Made by a program: the position numbers and the translations under genes
NCBI GenBank assembly: GCA_002255955.1
Contig: NKIM01000018.1
Span: forward strand, 52,535 to 116,534
Source of the DNA: Burkholderiales bacterium PBB2
GTDB taxonomy: Bacteria > Pseudomonadota > Gammaproteobacteria > Burkholderiales > Burkholderiaceae_C
Length of the DNA: 64,000 bases
Direction: 5' to 3'
The notes under the pieces: model-generated
Database searches by the model: none
The model's input: only the letters and a program-made list of their open reading frames with translations
Told to the model about the DNA's origin: nothing
Part shown: positions 1 to 10,695 of the stretch, piece by piece
Numbering within the stretch: the stretch's first letter is position 1
How the letters are laid out: each line of letters starts with the position of its first letter

Positions 1-1679
1 CGGCCGTTCGGATGCTCGGGCGTGTCGCCATAGTCATTGACCGTGTGGGCGCCACGGCTCTCGGTGCGGGCTGCCGCCGACACGATGGTGGCTTGCGCCG
101 CCTCGATCAGGTTCTCGACTTCCAGCGCCTCAATGCGGGCGGTGTTGAAGACCTTGGACTTGTCCTTCAAGGTGATGTTCTTCACACGGGTGGCGATCTC
201 GGCGATCTTGCCCACGCCTGCGTTCAGCGACTCCTGGGTGCGGAACACGCCGGCGTGCAGCTGCATGGCGGCACGCAGGTCGTTGGCCACGTCCTGGGCG
301 TATTCGCCCGAGGTGCTGTTGTCCAGGCGATCCAGTCGCGCGACCGACTGCGCGGCCGCGTCGGCCGGCAGCGGCTTGTGCAGCTTTTGCTTCAGGCCCG
401 ACTCGACGATGTGGTTGCCGGCCGCGCGGCCGAAGACCAGCAGGTCCAGCAGCGAATTGGTGCCCAGACGGTTGGCGCCGTGCACGCTAACGCAAGCGCA
501 CTCGCCCACGGCGTAGAGGCCATTGACCACGGCATTCGGGTTGCCATCCTTGGGCGCCACGACCTGACCGTAGATATTGGTCGGGATGCCACCCATCTGG
601 TAGTGGATGGTCGGCACCACAGGGATCGGTTCCTTGGTGATGTCGACGTTGGCGAAGTTATGGCCGATCTCGAACACCGAGGGCAGGCGCTTCATGATGG
701 TCTCGGCGCCCAGGTGGGTCATGTCCAGCTGGATGTAGTCCTTGTTGGGACCGCAGCCGCGACCTTCCTTGATCTCCTGATCCATGCAGCGGGACACGAA
801 GTCGCGCGGGGCCAGATCCTTCAGCGTCGGCGCATAGCGCTCCATGAAACGCTCGCCATTGCAGTTGCGCAGGATCGCGCCTTCGCCACGGCAACCTTCG
901 GTCAGCAGCACGCCCGCGCCGGCCACGCCGGTCGGGTGGAACTGCCAAAACTCCATGTCTTCCAGCGGGATGCCGGCGCGCGCCGCCATGCCCAAGCCGT
1001 CACCGGTGTTGATGAAGGCATTGGTCGAGGCCGCGAAGATGCGACCCGCGCCGCCGGTGGCCAGCAGCACGGTCTTGGCTTCCAGGATGTGCAGCTCGCC
1101 GGTTTCCATTTCCAGCGCGGTCACACCGACCACATCGCCTTCGGCGTCCTTGATCAGGTCCAGGGCCATCCACTCGACGAAGAACTGGGTCTTGGCCTTG
1201 ACGTTCTGCTGGTACAGGGTATGCAGCATGGCGTGACCGGTACGGTCAGCCGCGGCACAGGCGCGTTGCACCGGCTTTTCGCCGTAGTTGGCGGTGTGGC
1301 CACCGAAGGGGCGCTGGTAGATGGTGCCGTCGGCATTGCGGTCGAAGGGCATGCCGAAGTGTTCCAACTCGTACACCACCTTGGGCGCTTCGCGGCACAT
1401 GAACTCGATGGCGTCCTGGTCACCCAGCCAGTCCGAACCCTTGACGGTGTCGAAGAAGTGATAGTGCCAGTTGTCCTCGCTCATATTGCCCAGCGAGGCG
1501 CTGACTCCGCCTTGAGCGGCCACGGTGTGCGAGCGAGTCGGGAAGACCTTGGACAGCACGGCCACATTCAAGCCGGCCAGAGAGAGCTGCAAGGATGCGC
1601 GCATGCCCGAGCCACCGGCTCCGACGATGACCACATCAAACTTGCGCTTAGGAATTGTCTTGTTGTTCGCCACCGTCAT
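1..1679 (-). CDS. sdhA: Succinate dehydrogenase flavoprotein subunit (3' end beyond window, partial)
   Basis: Minus-strand reading from cat at 1677-1679 gives [58 protein letters not shown]..., the SdhA FAD-binding signature; start overlaps the sdhD stop (TGATG). Missing from the ORF track because it runs off the window. Confidence 0.96.
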   Translation of the reverse strand, partial: [559 protein letters not shown]

Positions 1680-2038
1680 CACAGTCTCCACAGCACTTGG
1701 ATCGCCCAGCCGGCGCAACCCACCAACCACACCAGCGTGACCACCTGCAGAGTCAATCGCAGCGCGACCGACTTCACATAGTCCATCCAGATATCCCGAA
1801 CACCGACCCACGCGTGGTAGGCCAGCGAAATGATGACCACAAAGGTCAGGACTTTCATCCACTGCTGCGAGAAGATGCCCGCCCAGCGGTCATAGCCGAG
1901 TTCACCGGGCATCAGGAACTGAGCCAGCAGCACCACCGTGAACAAAGCCATCAAAACAGCCGTGACACGCTGCGCCAGCCAGTCACGCAAACCATAGTGC
2001 GCACCGACAACGATGCGTTTGGAGCCAAAAGTACTCAT
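1679..2038 (-). CDS. sdhD: Succinate dehydrogenase membrane anchor subunit
   Basis: 119 aa, three hydrophobic helices, HAWVGVRDIWMDYVK motif, between sdhC and sdhA. Confidence 0.93.
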   Translation of the reverse strand: MSTFGSKRIVVGAHYGLRDWLAQRVTAVLMALFTVVLLAQFLMPGELGYDRWAGIFSQQWMKVLTFVVIISLAYHAWVGVRDIWMDYVKSVALRLTLQVVTLVWLVGCAGWAIQVLWRL

Positions 2039-2066
2039 TGTTTGTCTCTTCTTTCTCGAGGGCCGA

Positions 2067-2513
2067 TCAGTACAGGCCGAACAGCTTGGCGCCCAGCAAC
2101 AGGGTCAGCAGCACGCTCAAGGCCAGGGTGATGACGGCCGAGCTGTGACCTTGCTCTTTGCTCACACTGTGGGTGGCGTCCATCCAGAGGTGACGCACGC
2201 CAGCGATGAAGTGGTGCAGATAGCCCCAGATCAGGCCCAGCACGGTCAGCTTGACGAACCAGGCAGGCACAAAGCCGATGCCGGCGACGAAGGCGTTGGT
2301 GAAGCTCTCGTAGGAGATTTCCGAGCTGACGCTGGTGTCAAACATCCAGATGATGAAAGGCAGCAGCAGGAACATCAGCAGGCCGCTGATGCGGTGCAGG
2401 ATGGACACGATGCCGGCAGGCGGCAGACGGTAGGAAATGATCTCGGTCACATGGATATTGCGATAGACCGGTCGATTTTTTGCTTTTGAATTGGTGGCGT
2501 CTGTCATACCCAA
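2067..2513 (-). CDS. sdhC: Succinate dehydrogenase cytochrome b556 subunit
   Basis: 148 aa; RPVYRNIHVTEIISYRLPPAGIVSILHRISGLLMFL and HHFIAGVRHLWMD motifs. Confidence 0.94.
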   Translation of the reverse strand: MGMTDATNSKAKNRPVYRNIHVTEIISYRLPPAGIVSILHRISGLLMFLLLPFIIWMFDTSVSSEISYESFTNAFVAGIGFVPAWFVKLTVLGLIWGYLHHFIAGVRHLWMDATHSVSKEQGHSSAVITLALSVLLTLLLGAKLFGLY

Positions 2514-2623
2514 CCTTTGTAATCAACGTGAAACCACGGGAGTTTATTGCAATGCAGCACAGAGGCCGGTGAAAGCCGTGCGCCGAACACAACGCAGCGA
2601 GTGGCTATTCGGTGCTGCAAGAC

Positions 2624-3547
2624 TCAGTTCAGCTCATTGCGGTAGAAGTGCGAAGCAGTGTTGTAGAGCCCGCGGCGCAACTCTACCGGTTTATCCCCAT
2701 AGGTGAATGACAGGCGCTCGACGCTGAGCAGCGGCGCCCCGACCTCCACCTGCAACAAGGCCGCCGTTTCAGCATCGGCCGCCACGGCTCGAATCTTCTC
2801 CTGAGCACGAATCATGTGAACCCCGAACTCCGCCTCGAAAAGCCCGTAAAACGGGCCTCGATGCTGATTCAGCAGCTCGGTGCTCAAGCCCTTGAACAAC
2901 TGCCCCGGCAGCCAGATGTCATCCAGCACCACGGGCTCGCCCTTGCTGTGCAGCAAGCGGCGCACCTCGACCATGGGATCACCGGTGCGAAGCTGCAGCT
3001 GCCGTGCGATCGCGGCGGGCGCACGCAGCCGCCGGCAGTCCAGCAACTGTCGGCCGAGCGACTCGCTGCCTTCGTCCGGCATCAGGCGCAGAAAACGGTA
3101 CTGCTGCTTCTGTTCGGCATGGGTGGCAACAAAAGTGCCCTTGCCCTGGCGACGCACGAGCAGGTTCTCGGCCGACATTTCATCGATCGCCTTGCGCACC
3201 GTACCCTGGCTCACGCCGAAGCGCGCTGCCAACTCCAGCTCGCTGGGAATGGACTCCCCGGCCTTCCACTCCCCCGCCTGCAAGCGGGCAATGATCAGCC
3301 CCTTGATCTGGCGATACAGCGGACTGAAGGACGGGCTCTCGGCGGACGAAGTGCTGGAGAGCAAGGAGGCCGACGCACCGGTCGCTGCAGCAGGCGCCGC
3401 CGACGTCGCAGGCAGCACCGCCCCCGAGCGCTCAGAGGCGACGGCAGGCGCTGTTCGCGGCAGCGACGAGGGTGGCAGGTTCGGCATGGCCGGCATTGCA
3501 GCACAAGCGCCACGGAAAAGTCCATCGCCAAGGCCATGACCCAGCAC
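2624..3547 (-). CDS. GntR-family (HutC/UTRA) transcriptional regulator
   Basis: wHTH PLYRQIKGLIIARLQAGEWKAGESIPSELELAARFGVSQGTVRKAIDEM followed by a UTRA-like domain; divergent from mdh and upstream of sdhC. True start may be internal. Confidence 0.9.
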   Translation of the reverse strand: MLGHGLGDGLFRGACAAMPAMPNLPPSSLPRTAPAVASERSGAVLPATSAAPAAATGASASLLSSTSSAESPSFSPLYRQIKGLIIARLQAGEWKAGESIPSELELAARFGVSQGTVRKAIDEMSAENLLVRRQGKGTFVATHAEQKQQYRFLRLMPDEGSESLGRQLLDCRRLRAPAAIARQLQLRTGDPMVEVRRLLHSKGEPVVLDDIWLPGQLFKGLSTELLNQHRGPFYGLFEAEFGVHMIRAQEKIRAVAADAETAALLQVEVGAPLLSVERLSFTYGDKPVELRRGLYNTASHFYRNELN

Positions 3548-3551
3548 TCCA

Positions 3552-3565
3552 GTCTTATATAAGAC
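3552..3565. promoter_or_regulatory. Perfect 14-bp palindrome GTCTTATATAAGAC, candidate GntR operator
   Basis: Read directly; lies 5 bp upstream of the gntR ORF start in the gntR/mdh divergent region. Confidence 0.5.
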
Positions 3566-3791
3566 AGAAGACTGTCAGATTTTCGCCATAATTGCACAAA
3601 TTCGCAGCAGCATTTGAACGGCAGGCGCCGCCGGGACTAGGGGATTGCCCGAGGACTGGCCTACACTTGCCGCGCACTTCTTGCGCCCTCCCCGTGCCTC
3701 GCAGCCCTGCGGCGTCCGGACCGGCCAAGCCGAACACGCTGTCGTACCGATCGATCGATTCCTTTCTCATTCAAACCTTCGGAGCCACTCC

Positions 3792-4778
3792 ATGAGCAAG
3801 ACCCCCGTTCGCGTTGCCGTCACCGGCGCTGCCGGCCAAATTGGCTATGCCCTGCTGTTCCGCATCGCCTCTGGCGAAATGCTGGGCAAGGACCAGCCCG
3901 TCATCCTGCAATTGCTGGAGATCCCTGACGAGAAGGCCCAGAACGCACTGAAGGGCGTGATCATGGAGCTGGAAGACTGCGCATTCCCGCTGCTGGCTGG
4001 CGTCGAGGCCCACAGCGACCCGCTGCAAGCCTTCAAGGACACCGACTACGCCCTGCTGGTCGGCGCCCGCCCCCGCGGCCCTGGCATGGAGCGCGCCGAC
4101 CTGCTGGCCGCCAACGCCCAGATCTTCACCGCCCAAGGCAAGGCCCTGAACGCTGTGGCTTCGCGCAACGTCAAGGTGCTGGTGGTCGGCAACCCGGCCA
4201 ACACCAACGCCTACATCGCCATGAAGTCGGCTCCGGACCTGCCGGCCAAGAACTTCACCGCCATGCTGCGCCTGGATCACAACCGTGCTGCCTCGCAACT
4301 GGCCGCCAAGACCGGCACCAAGGTCGGTGACATCAAGAAGCTGACCGTATGGGGCAACCACTCGCCCACGATGTACGCCGACTACCGCTTCGCCACCACC
4401 AACGGCAAGTCGATCAAGGATTTGGTCAACGACCAGGTCTGGAACGCTGACACCTTCCTGCCCACCGTGGGCAAGCGTGGCGCCGCCATCATTGCCGCTC
4501 GCGGCCTGTCCTCGGCCGCCTCGGCCGCCAACGCCGCCATCGACCACATGCGCGACTGGGCCCTGGGCTCGAACGGCGAATGGGTGACCATGGGCGTGCC
4601 TTCGAACGGCGAATACGGCATCCCCGCCGGCGTCGTGTTCGGCTTCCCGGTGACCACCGCCGGCGGCGAGTACAAGATCGTCGAAGGCCTGGAGATCGAC
4701 GCCTTCTCGCAAGAGCGCATCAACATCACCTTGGCTGAGCTGCAAGGCGAACAAGACGGCGTCAAGCACCTGCTGTGA
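3792..4778 (+). CDS. mdh: Malate dehydrogenase
   Basis: [82 protein letters not shown]. Confidence 0.97.
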   Translation: MSKTPVRVAVTGAAGQIGYALLFRIASGEMLGKDQPVILQLLEIPDEKAQNALKGVIMELEDCAFPLLAGVEAHSDPLQAFKDTDYALLVGARPRGPGMERADLLAANAQIFTAQGKALNAVASRNVKVLVVGNPANTNAYIAMKSAPDLPAKNFTAMLRLDHNRAASQLAAKTGTKVGDIKKLTVWGNHSPTMYADYRFATTNGKSIKDLVNDQVWNADTFLPTVGKRGAAIIAARGLSSAASAANAAIDHMRDWALGSNGEWVTMGVPSNGEYGIPAGVVFGFPVTTAGGEYKIVEGLEIDAFSQERINITLAELQGEQDGVKHLL

Positions 4779-4825
4779 TGCAGTCAGCGCCCGCGCCTCG
4801 GTGGCGGGCGCAGCAAACGCCTTGA

Positions 4826-4862
4826 AAATCGGGCCGGCATGGCATCCATGCCGGCCCGATTT
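4826..4862 (+). terminator. Rho-independent terminator after mdh
   Basis: AAATCGGGCCGGCATG-GCATC-CATGCCGGCCCGATTT perfect 16-bp stem followed by gttttc. Confidence 0.85.
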
Positions 4863-4915
4863 GTTTTCAGGTCCGCCCCGCCCGTGCCCCCAACCTTCTT
4901 CCGCCTGCCTGCACC

Positions 4916-5920
4916 ATGAGCTCCTTGCCCGCCCTGCACCCCAAACTGGCCTTGTTCGAAGACGGTGACGCCGCCACCGTACTGCCCGTGGTCGACCACT
5001 ACTGCGGCGTCGAAGCGCGCATGCGCAAGAGCCTGGAGTTGCAAGCCGAGATGGGTCCGGTGTTTGACATCACCCTGGACTGCGAAGACGGTGCGCCCAT
5101 CGGCGGCGAGGCCGAGCATGTGCAACTGGTCACGGAGCTGCTCCACAGCGCGCACAACCGGCACGGCCGCGTCGGCGCACGGGTCCATCCTTTCGATCAC
5201 CCGAGCTTCGAGGCCGATGTCGACGGCTTGATCGCCGGGGCCGGCGAGCGCCTGGCCTTTCTGATGATCCCCAAGCCGCGCAGCGCCGAGGAGCTGGCGC
5301 ACGCCTGCGCCTTCATCGACGAGCGCCTGCAACACCACGGCACGCAAAAGCCCCTGCCCTTGCACACCTTGATCGAGACGCACGGCGCCTTGCGCGATGT
5401 GATGCAGATCGCCGCCCACCCGCGCATCGAGTCCCTGTCTTTCGGTCTGATGGATTTCGTCTCCGCCCACCGCGGCGCCATCCCGCGCCATGCGCTGACG
5501 GCCGAGGGTCAGTTCAGCCACCCGCTGATCGCCCGCGCCAAACTCGAAATCTCAGCGGCAGCCCACGCCCATGCCAAGACGCCCTCGCACTGTGTGGTGA
5601 CCGAATTCAAGAACAGCGCCGCCCTGCAAGCGGCCGCCACCCGCGCGGCACGCGAGTTTGGCTACACCCGCATGTGGAGCATCCACCCCAATCAGATTCA
5701 ACCCATCCTGGACGCCTTCGCACCCAGCGCCGCCGAGGTGGATGAGGCACTGGAAATCATCCAGGCCGCACAAGCCGCCCAGTGGGCGCCGATCCAGCAT
5801 CGCGATGTGCTGCACGACCGCGCCAGCTACCGCTTCTTCTGGCACCTGCTGGAACGCGCCCACGCGACCGGCCAGCCCCTTCCTGCGGAAGCGCGCATGG
5901 CCTATTTCAGCGGCGACTGA
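4916..5920 (+). CDS. HpcH/HpaI aldolase / citrate lyase beta-like protein (CitE-like)
   Basis: 334 aa; DITLDCEDGAP, GARVHPFDHP, AFLMIPKPRSAEE, LETLIETHGAL-type motifs. Confidence 0.85.
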   Translation: MSSLPALHPKLALFEDGDAATVLPVVDHYCGVEARMRKSLELQAEMGPVFDITLDCEDGAPIGGEAEHVQLVTELLHSAHNRHGRVGARVHPFDHPSFEADVDGLIAGAGERLAFLMIPKPRSAEELAHACAFIDERLQHHGTQKPLPLHTLIETHGALRDVMQIAAHPRIESLSFGLMDFVSAHRGAIPRHALTAEGQFSHPLIARAKLEISAAAHAHAKTPSHCVVTEFKNSAALQAAATRAAREFGYTRMWSIHPNQIQPILDAFAPSAAEVDEALEIIQAAQAAQWAPIQHRDVLHDRASYRFFWHLLERAHATGQPLPAEARMAYFSGD

Positions 5921-6067
5921 TCCGTCATTCGCTGGAGTGCGCTGCGCGCAACGGCCGCTTGCAATTGCTGGCAAACGATTACCCTCGGGCACGAATCACG
6001 GAGCGACAATAGCTCCATTCAGATGCCAGCGCTGCGGCGCACATCCCTCCTGCTTGAGAGCCCCTCC

Positions 6068-6646
6068 ATGATTCACACCCCCTTGAAATCCACCGTGTTG
6101 GCCTGCGCCCTGGCCCTGCTCAGCAGCTCGGCCTGGTCCGCCGCTGTTGAAAGCGCCAAGCCGCGCAACCGCCTGGCCGCCAAGATCAAGCCGGCCGCGC
6201 CCGCGCCGGTGCCTGCTGTCGAGGACAACAGCCCGCTGAGCGAAGAGCAAATGGCCGTGGCCCCGCAGGTGCACGCCGGCGAAGCCAGCTGCGAGTTCAA
6301 GCACAAGGTCTCGGTGACACCGCATCCCGAGAAGCCCGGCCGCTTCCGCCTGCAGTTCGGCCAAGCCGTCTACAACATGGCGCCCGAGCCCACCACCACC
6401 GGCGCCGTGCGCCTGGAAGACAAGCAAGCCGGCGTGGTCTGGCTGCAAATCCCGGCCAAGTCCATGCTGATGAACACCCGCATCGGCCAGCGCCTGGTGG
6501 ACGGCTGCCAGCATGCCGAGCAAGTGGCCATGGCCCAGGTGAACGAGCCCCTGACCGAAGGCGGCATCGGCATCACCCCGAGCGAGCCGCAGACCCCGCC
6601 GCCCGCCCCGGTGGCCAAGGCCAGCGCCAAGAAGCGCGTCAAGTAA
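6068..6646 (+). CDS. Hypothetical periplasmic/secreted protein
   Basis: 192 aa with signal-like N-terminus MIHTPLKSTVLACALALLSSSAWSA. Confidence 0.75.
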   Translation: MIHTPLKSTVLACALALLSSSAWSAAVESAKPRNRLAAKIKPAAPAPVPAVEDNSPLSEEQMAVAPQVHAGEASCEFKHKVSVTPHPEKPGRFRLQFGQAVYNMAPEPTTTGAVRLEDKQAGVVWLQIPAKSMLMNTRIGQRLVDGCQHAEQVAMAQVNEPLTEGGIGITPSEPQTPPPAPVAKASAKKRVK

Positions 6647-6681
6647 GAATTGCTCACACGGCCTGTTCCGCAGGCCCCAAC

Positions 6682-6711
6682 AAAAAAGGAGACCTTGCAG
6701 TCTCCTTTTTT
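6682..6711. terminator. Bidirectional terminator between convergent genes
   Basis: AAAAAAGGAGA-CCTTGCAG-TCTCCTTTTTT; a second hairpin GGCCTG-TTCCG-CAGGCC precedes it at 6660-6676. Confidence 0.85.
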
Positions 6712-6764
6712 GTGGCCGGGCCGAAGCGAAAGGTCCTCGCCGCCCTCGCGCTCACTCGCCCACT

Positions 6765-7490
<726 letters not shown>

Positions 7491-7529
7491 GTGGGTGTCG
7501 CCTTGTTGCTGGTGATCCTGGGGCCGCGA

Positions 7530-8327
7530 TCAGTGGGCTGCATGCCCGGCGCCCAGATAGGCTTCGATCACTTTCTCGTTGCGCTGCACGTCGTACGGCG
7601 TGCCTTCGGCGATTTGCTTGCCGTAGTCCAGCACCGTGACGCGGTCGCACAGGCCCATCACCAGCTTCACATCGTGTTCGATCAGGAGGATGGTGCGGCC
7701 GTCCTTGCGGATGCGGTCGATCAGCTCGCGCAGCACCACCTTCTCGGTGGCGTTCATGCCGGCGGCGGGCTCGTCCAGGGCGATCAGCTTGGGGTCGGTG
7801 GCCAGGGCGCGCGCGATCTCCAGCCGGCGCTGGTCGCCGTAGCTGAGCGTGCGGGCCTTGTACTCGGCGTACTTGCCGATGCCCACGTAATCGAGCAGTT
7901 CCTGGGCACGCTTGGCAATCGCCGCCTCCTCGGCCTTGAAGCCGGGGGTGCGGAAGATGGCGCCGATCAGGCCCGAGCCGGAGCGCACATGGCGCCCCAC
8001 CATCACGTTCTCCAGCGCCGTCATCTCGGCAAACAGCCGGATGTTCTGGAAGGTGCGCGCGATGCCGGTCTTAGCCACTTCGTGCACGGCGGTCGGGGCA
8101 TAGGGCTTGCCGCCGAGCTCGAACGTGCCGCCGTCCGGGGTGTACAGGCCCGTGATGACGTTGAAGAAGGTGGTCTTGCCCGCGCCGTTGGGGCCGATCA
8201 GGCCGTAGACCTGGCCTTTGTTGATCTGGATGCCCACGTCGGAGAGGGCTTGCAGGCCGCCGAAGCGCTTGGACACACCGGCGACTTTGAGCACCACATC
8301 TGCGTTGCTGTTGTTGTTGCTTGTCAT
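7530..8327 (-). CDS. livG: Branched-chain amino acid ABC transporter ATP-binding protein
   Basis: 265 aa; GPNGAGKTTFFNVITG, YGDQRRLEIARALATDPKLIALDEPAAGMN. Confidence 0.93.
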   Translation of the reverse strand: MTSNNNSNADVVLKVAGVSKRFGGLQALSDVGIQINKGQVYGLIGPNGAGKTTFFNVITGLYTPDGGTFELGGKPYAPTAVHEVAKTGIARTFQNIRLFAEMTALENVMVGRHVRSGSGLIGAIFRTPGFKAEEAAIAKRAQELLDYVGIGKYAEYKARTLSYGDQRRLEIARALATDPKLIALDEPAAGMNATEKVVLRELIDRIRKDGRTILLIEHDVKLVMGLCDRVTVLDYGKQIAEGTPYDVQRNEKVIEAYLGAGHAAH

Positions 8328-8355
8328 GGCTTGTTTTCCTTTGCAGACCCGGTGT

Positions 8356-9441
<1,086 letters not shown>

Positions 9442-9462
9442 GGTCTGTGTCTCCTTGGGGCC

Positions 9463-10386
9463 TCAAGCCCGATCCGCCACGCGCTCGCCCAGCAGGCCCG
9501 AGGGCCGCAGCGTCAGCACCAGGATCAGCGCAATGAAGGCAAAGATGTCGGCATAGTGGCTGCCCAGCACGCCGCCGGTCAGGTCACCCAGATAGCCCGC
9601 ACCGATGGCCTCGATCAGGCCCAGCAGCACGCCGCCCACCATGGCCCCGGCCAGGTTGCCAATGCCACCCAGCACCGCCGCCGTGAAGGCCTTCAAGCCC
9701 GGCATGAAGCCCATGGTGTGCTGCACCGTGCCGTAGTTGGCCGCCCACATCAGGCCGGCCACCGCGGCCAGCGCCGCGCCGATCACAAAGGTGGTCGAGA
9801 TGATGAAGTCGGGCTTCACGCCCATCAGGCCCGCCACCTTGGGGTTCTCGGCCGTGGCCCGCATCGCACGGCCCAGCTTCGTGTGATTCACCAGCCACAT
9901 CAGCGTGGCCAGAATCATCACCGTGGCACCCAGGATCACACACTGCGTCACCGTGATCACCGGCCCGCCCAAATCGATCGGCGTGGTCGGCAGCAGCAGC
10001 GGGAAGGGCTTGGGATTGGGCTTCCAGATGATCATGGCCAGGGTCTGCAGCAGCAGCGACATGCCCATGGCCGTGATCAGCGGCGCCAGACGCGGCGCAT
10101 TGCGCAGCGGCCGGTAGGCAATCTTCTCCACCAAAAAGTTCAGCGTCGTGCACACCAGCACCGCACAGCCCAGCGCGATCAGCATCAGCGCCCAGCCCGG
10201 CAGGCCCGAGCCCGACAGCGCGCTGATCACCGTCCAGCTCACCAGCGCCCCCACCATCAAAATCTCACCGTGCGCAAAATTGATCAGGTTGATGATGCCG
10301 TACACCATCGTGTACCCCAGCGCCACCAGCGCATACATGCTCCCGAGCACCAGCCCGTTGATGATTTGCTGGAAAAAAGTTTCCAT
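9463..10386 (-). CDS. livH: Branched-chain amino acid ABC transporter permease
   Basis: METFFQQIINGLVLGSMYALVALGYTMVYGIINLINFAHGE; start placed at cat 10384-10386. Confidence 0.94.
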   Translation of the reverse strand: METFFQQIINGLVLGSMYALVALGYTMVYGIINLINFAHGEILMVGALVSWTVISALSGSGLPGWALMLIALGCAVLVCTTLNFLVEKIAYRPLRNAPRLAPLITAMGMSLLLQTLAMIIWKPNPKPFPLLLPTTPIDLGGPVITVTQCVILGATVMILATLMWLVNHTKLGRAMRATAENPKVAGLMGVKPDFIISTTFVIGAALAAVAGLMWAANYGTVQHTMGFMPGLKAFTAAVLGGIGNLAGAMVGGVLLGLIEAIGAGYLGDLTGGVLGSHYADIFAFIALILVLTLRPSGLLGERVADRA

Positions 10387-10695
10387 AGATGTCGTCCTTT
10401 TTTTGCGTCGACTGTGGCGTCGAACTGCGCAGGAGGTGTGCAAGCGACATGCCAAAAATCACGGTTTGCGGGTATTCACCGAGGGCCTCCCATGAAGCGG
10501 GAGGCGCCCGCAGACCGGGCGGCAGGCGCCCTCGGGCGGAATCCGACACCGGCCGCCGCCAGCCAGGGCGGAAATCCGCACAAGACCTGCTTGAACGCCG
10601 CGCGCCAGTGAGAACTCGGCGCCACAAGCCGCGGGCTTCGAGCTCCAAGTGGGCTCGCAAATTGGGCACACTACGCAGCCCGCAGGCTGCCACGC

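Noticed and set aside
12-1781. 589-aa plus-strand ORF
   Set aside because: Antisense shadow of sdhA in GC-rich DNA; minus strand encodes a clear SdhA protein
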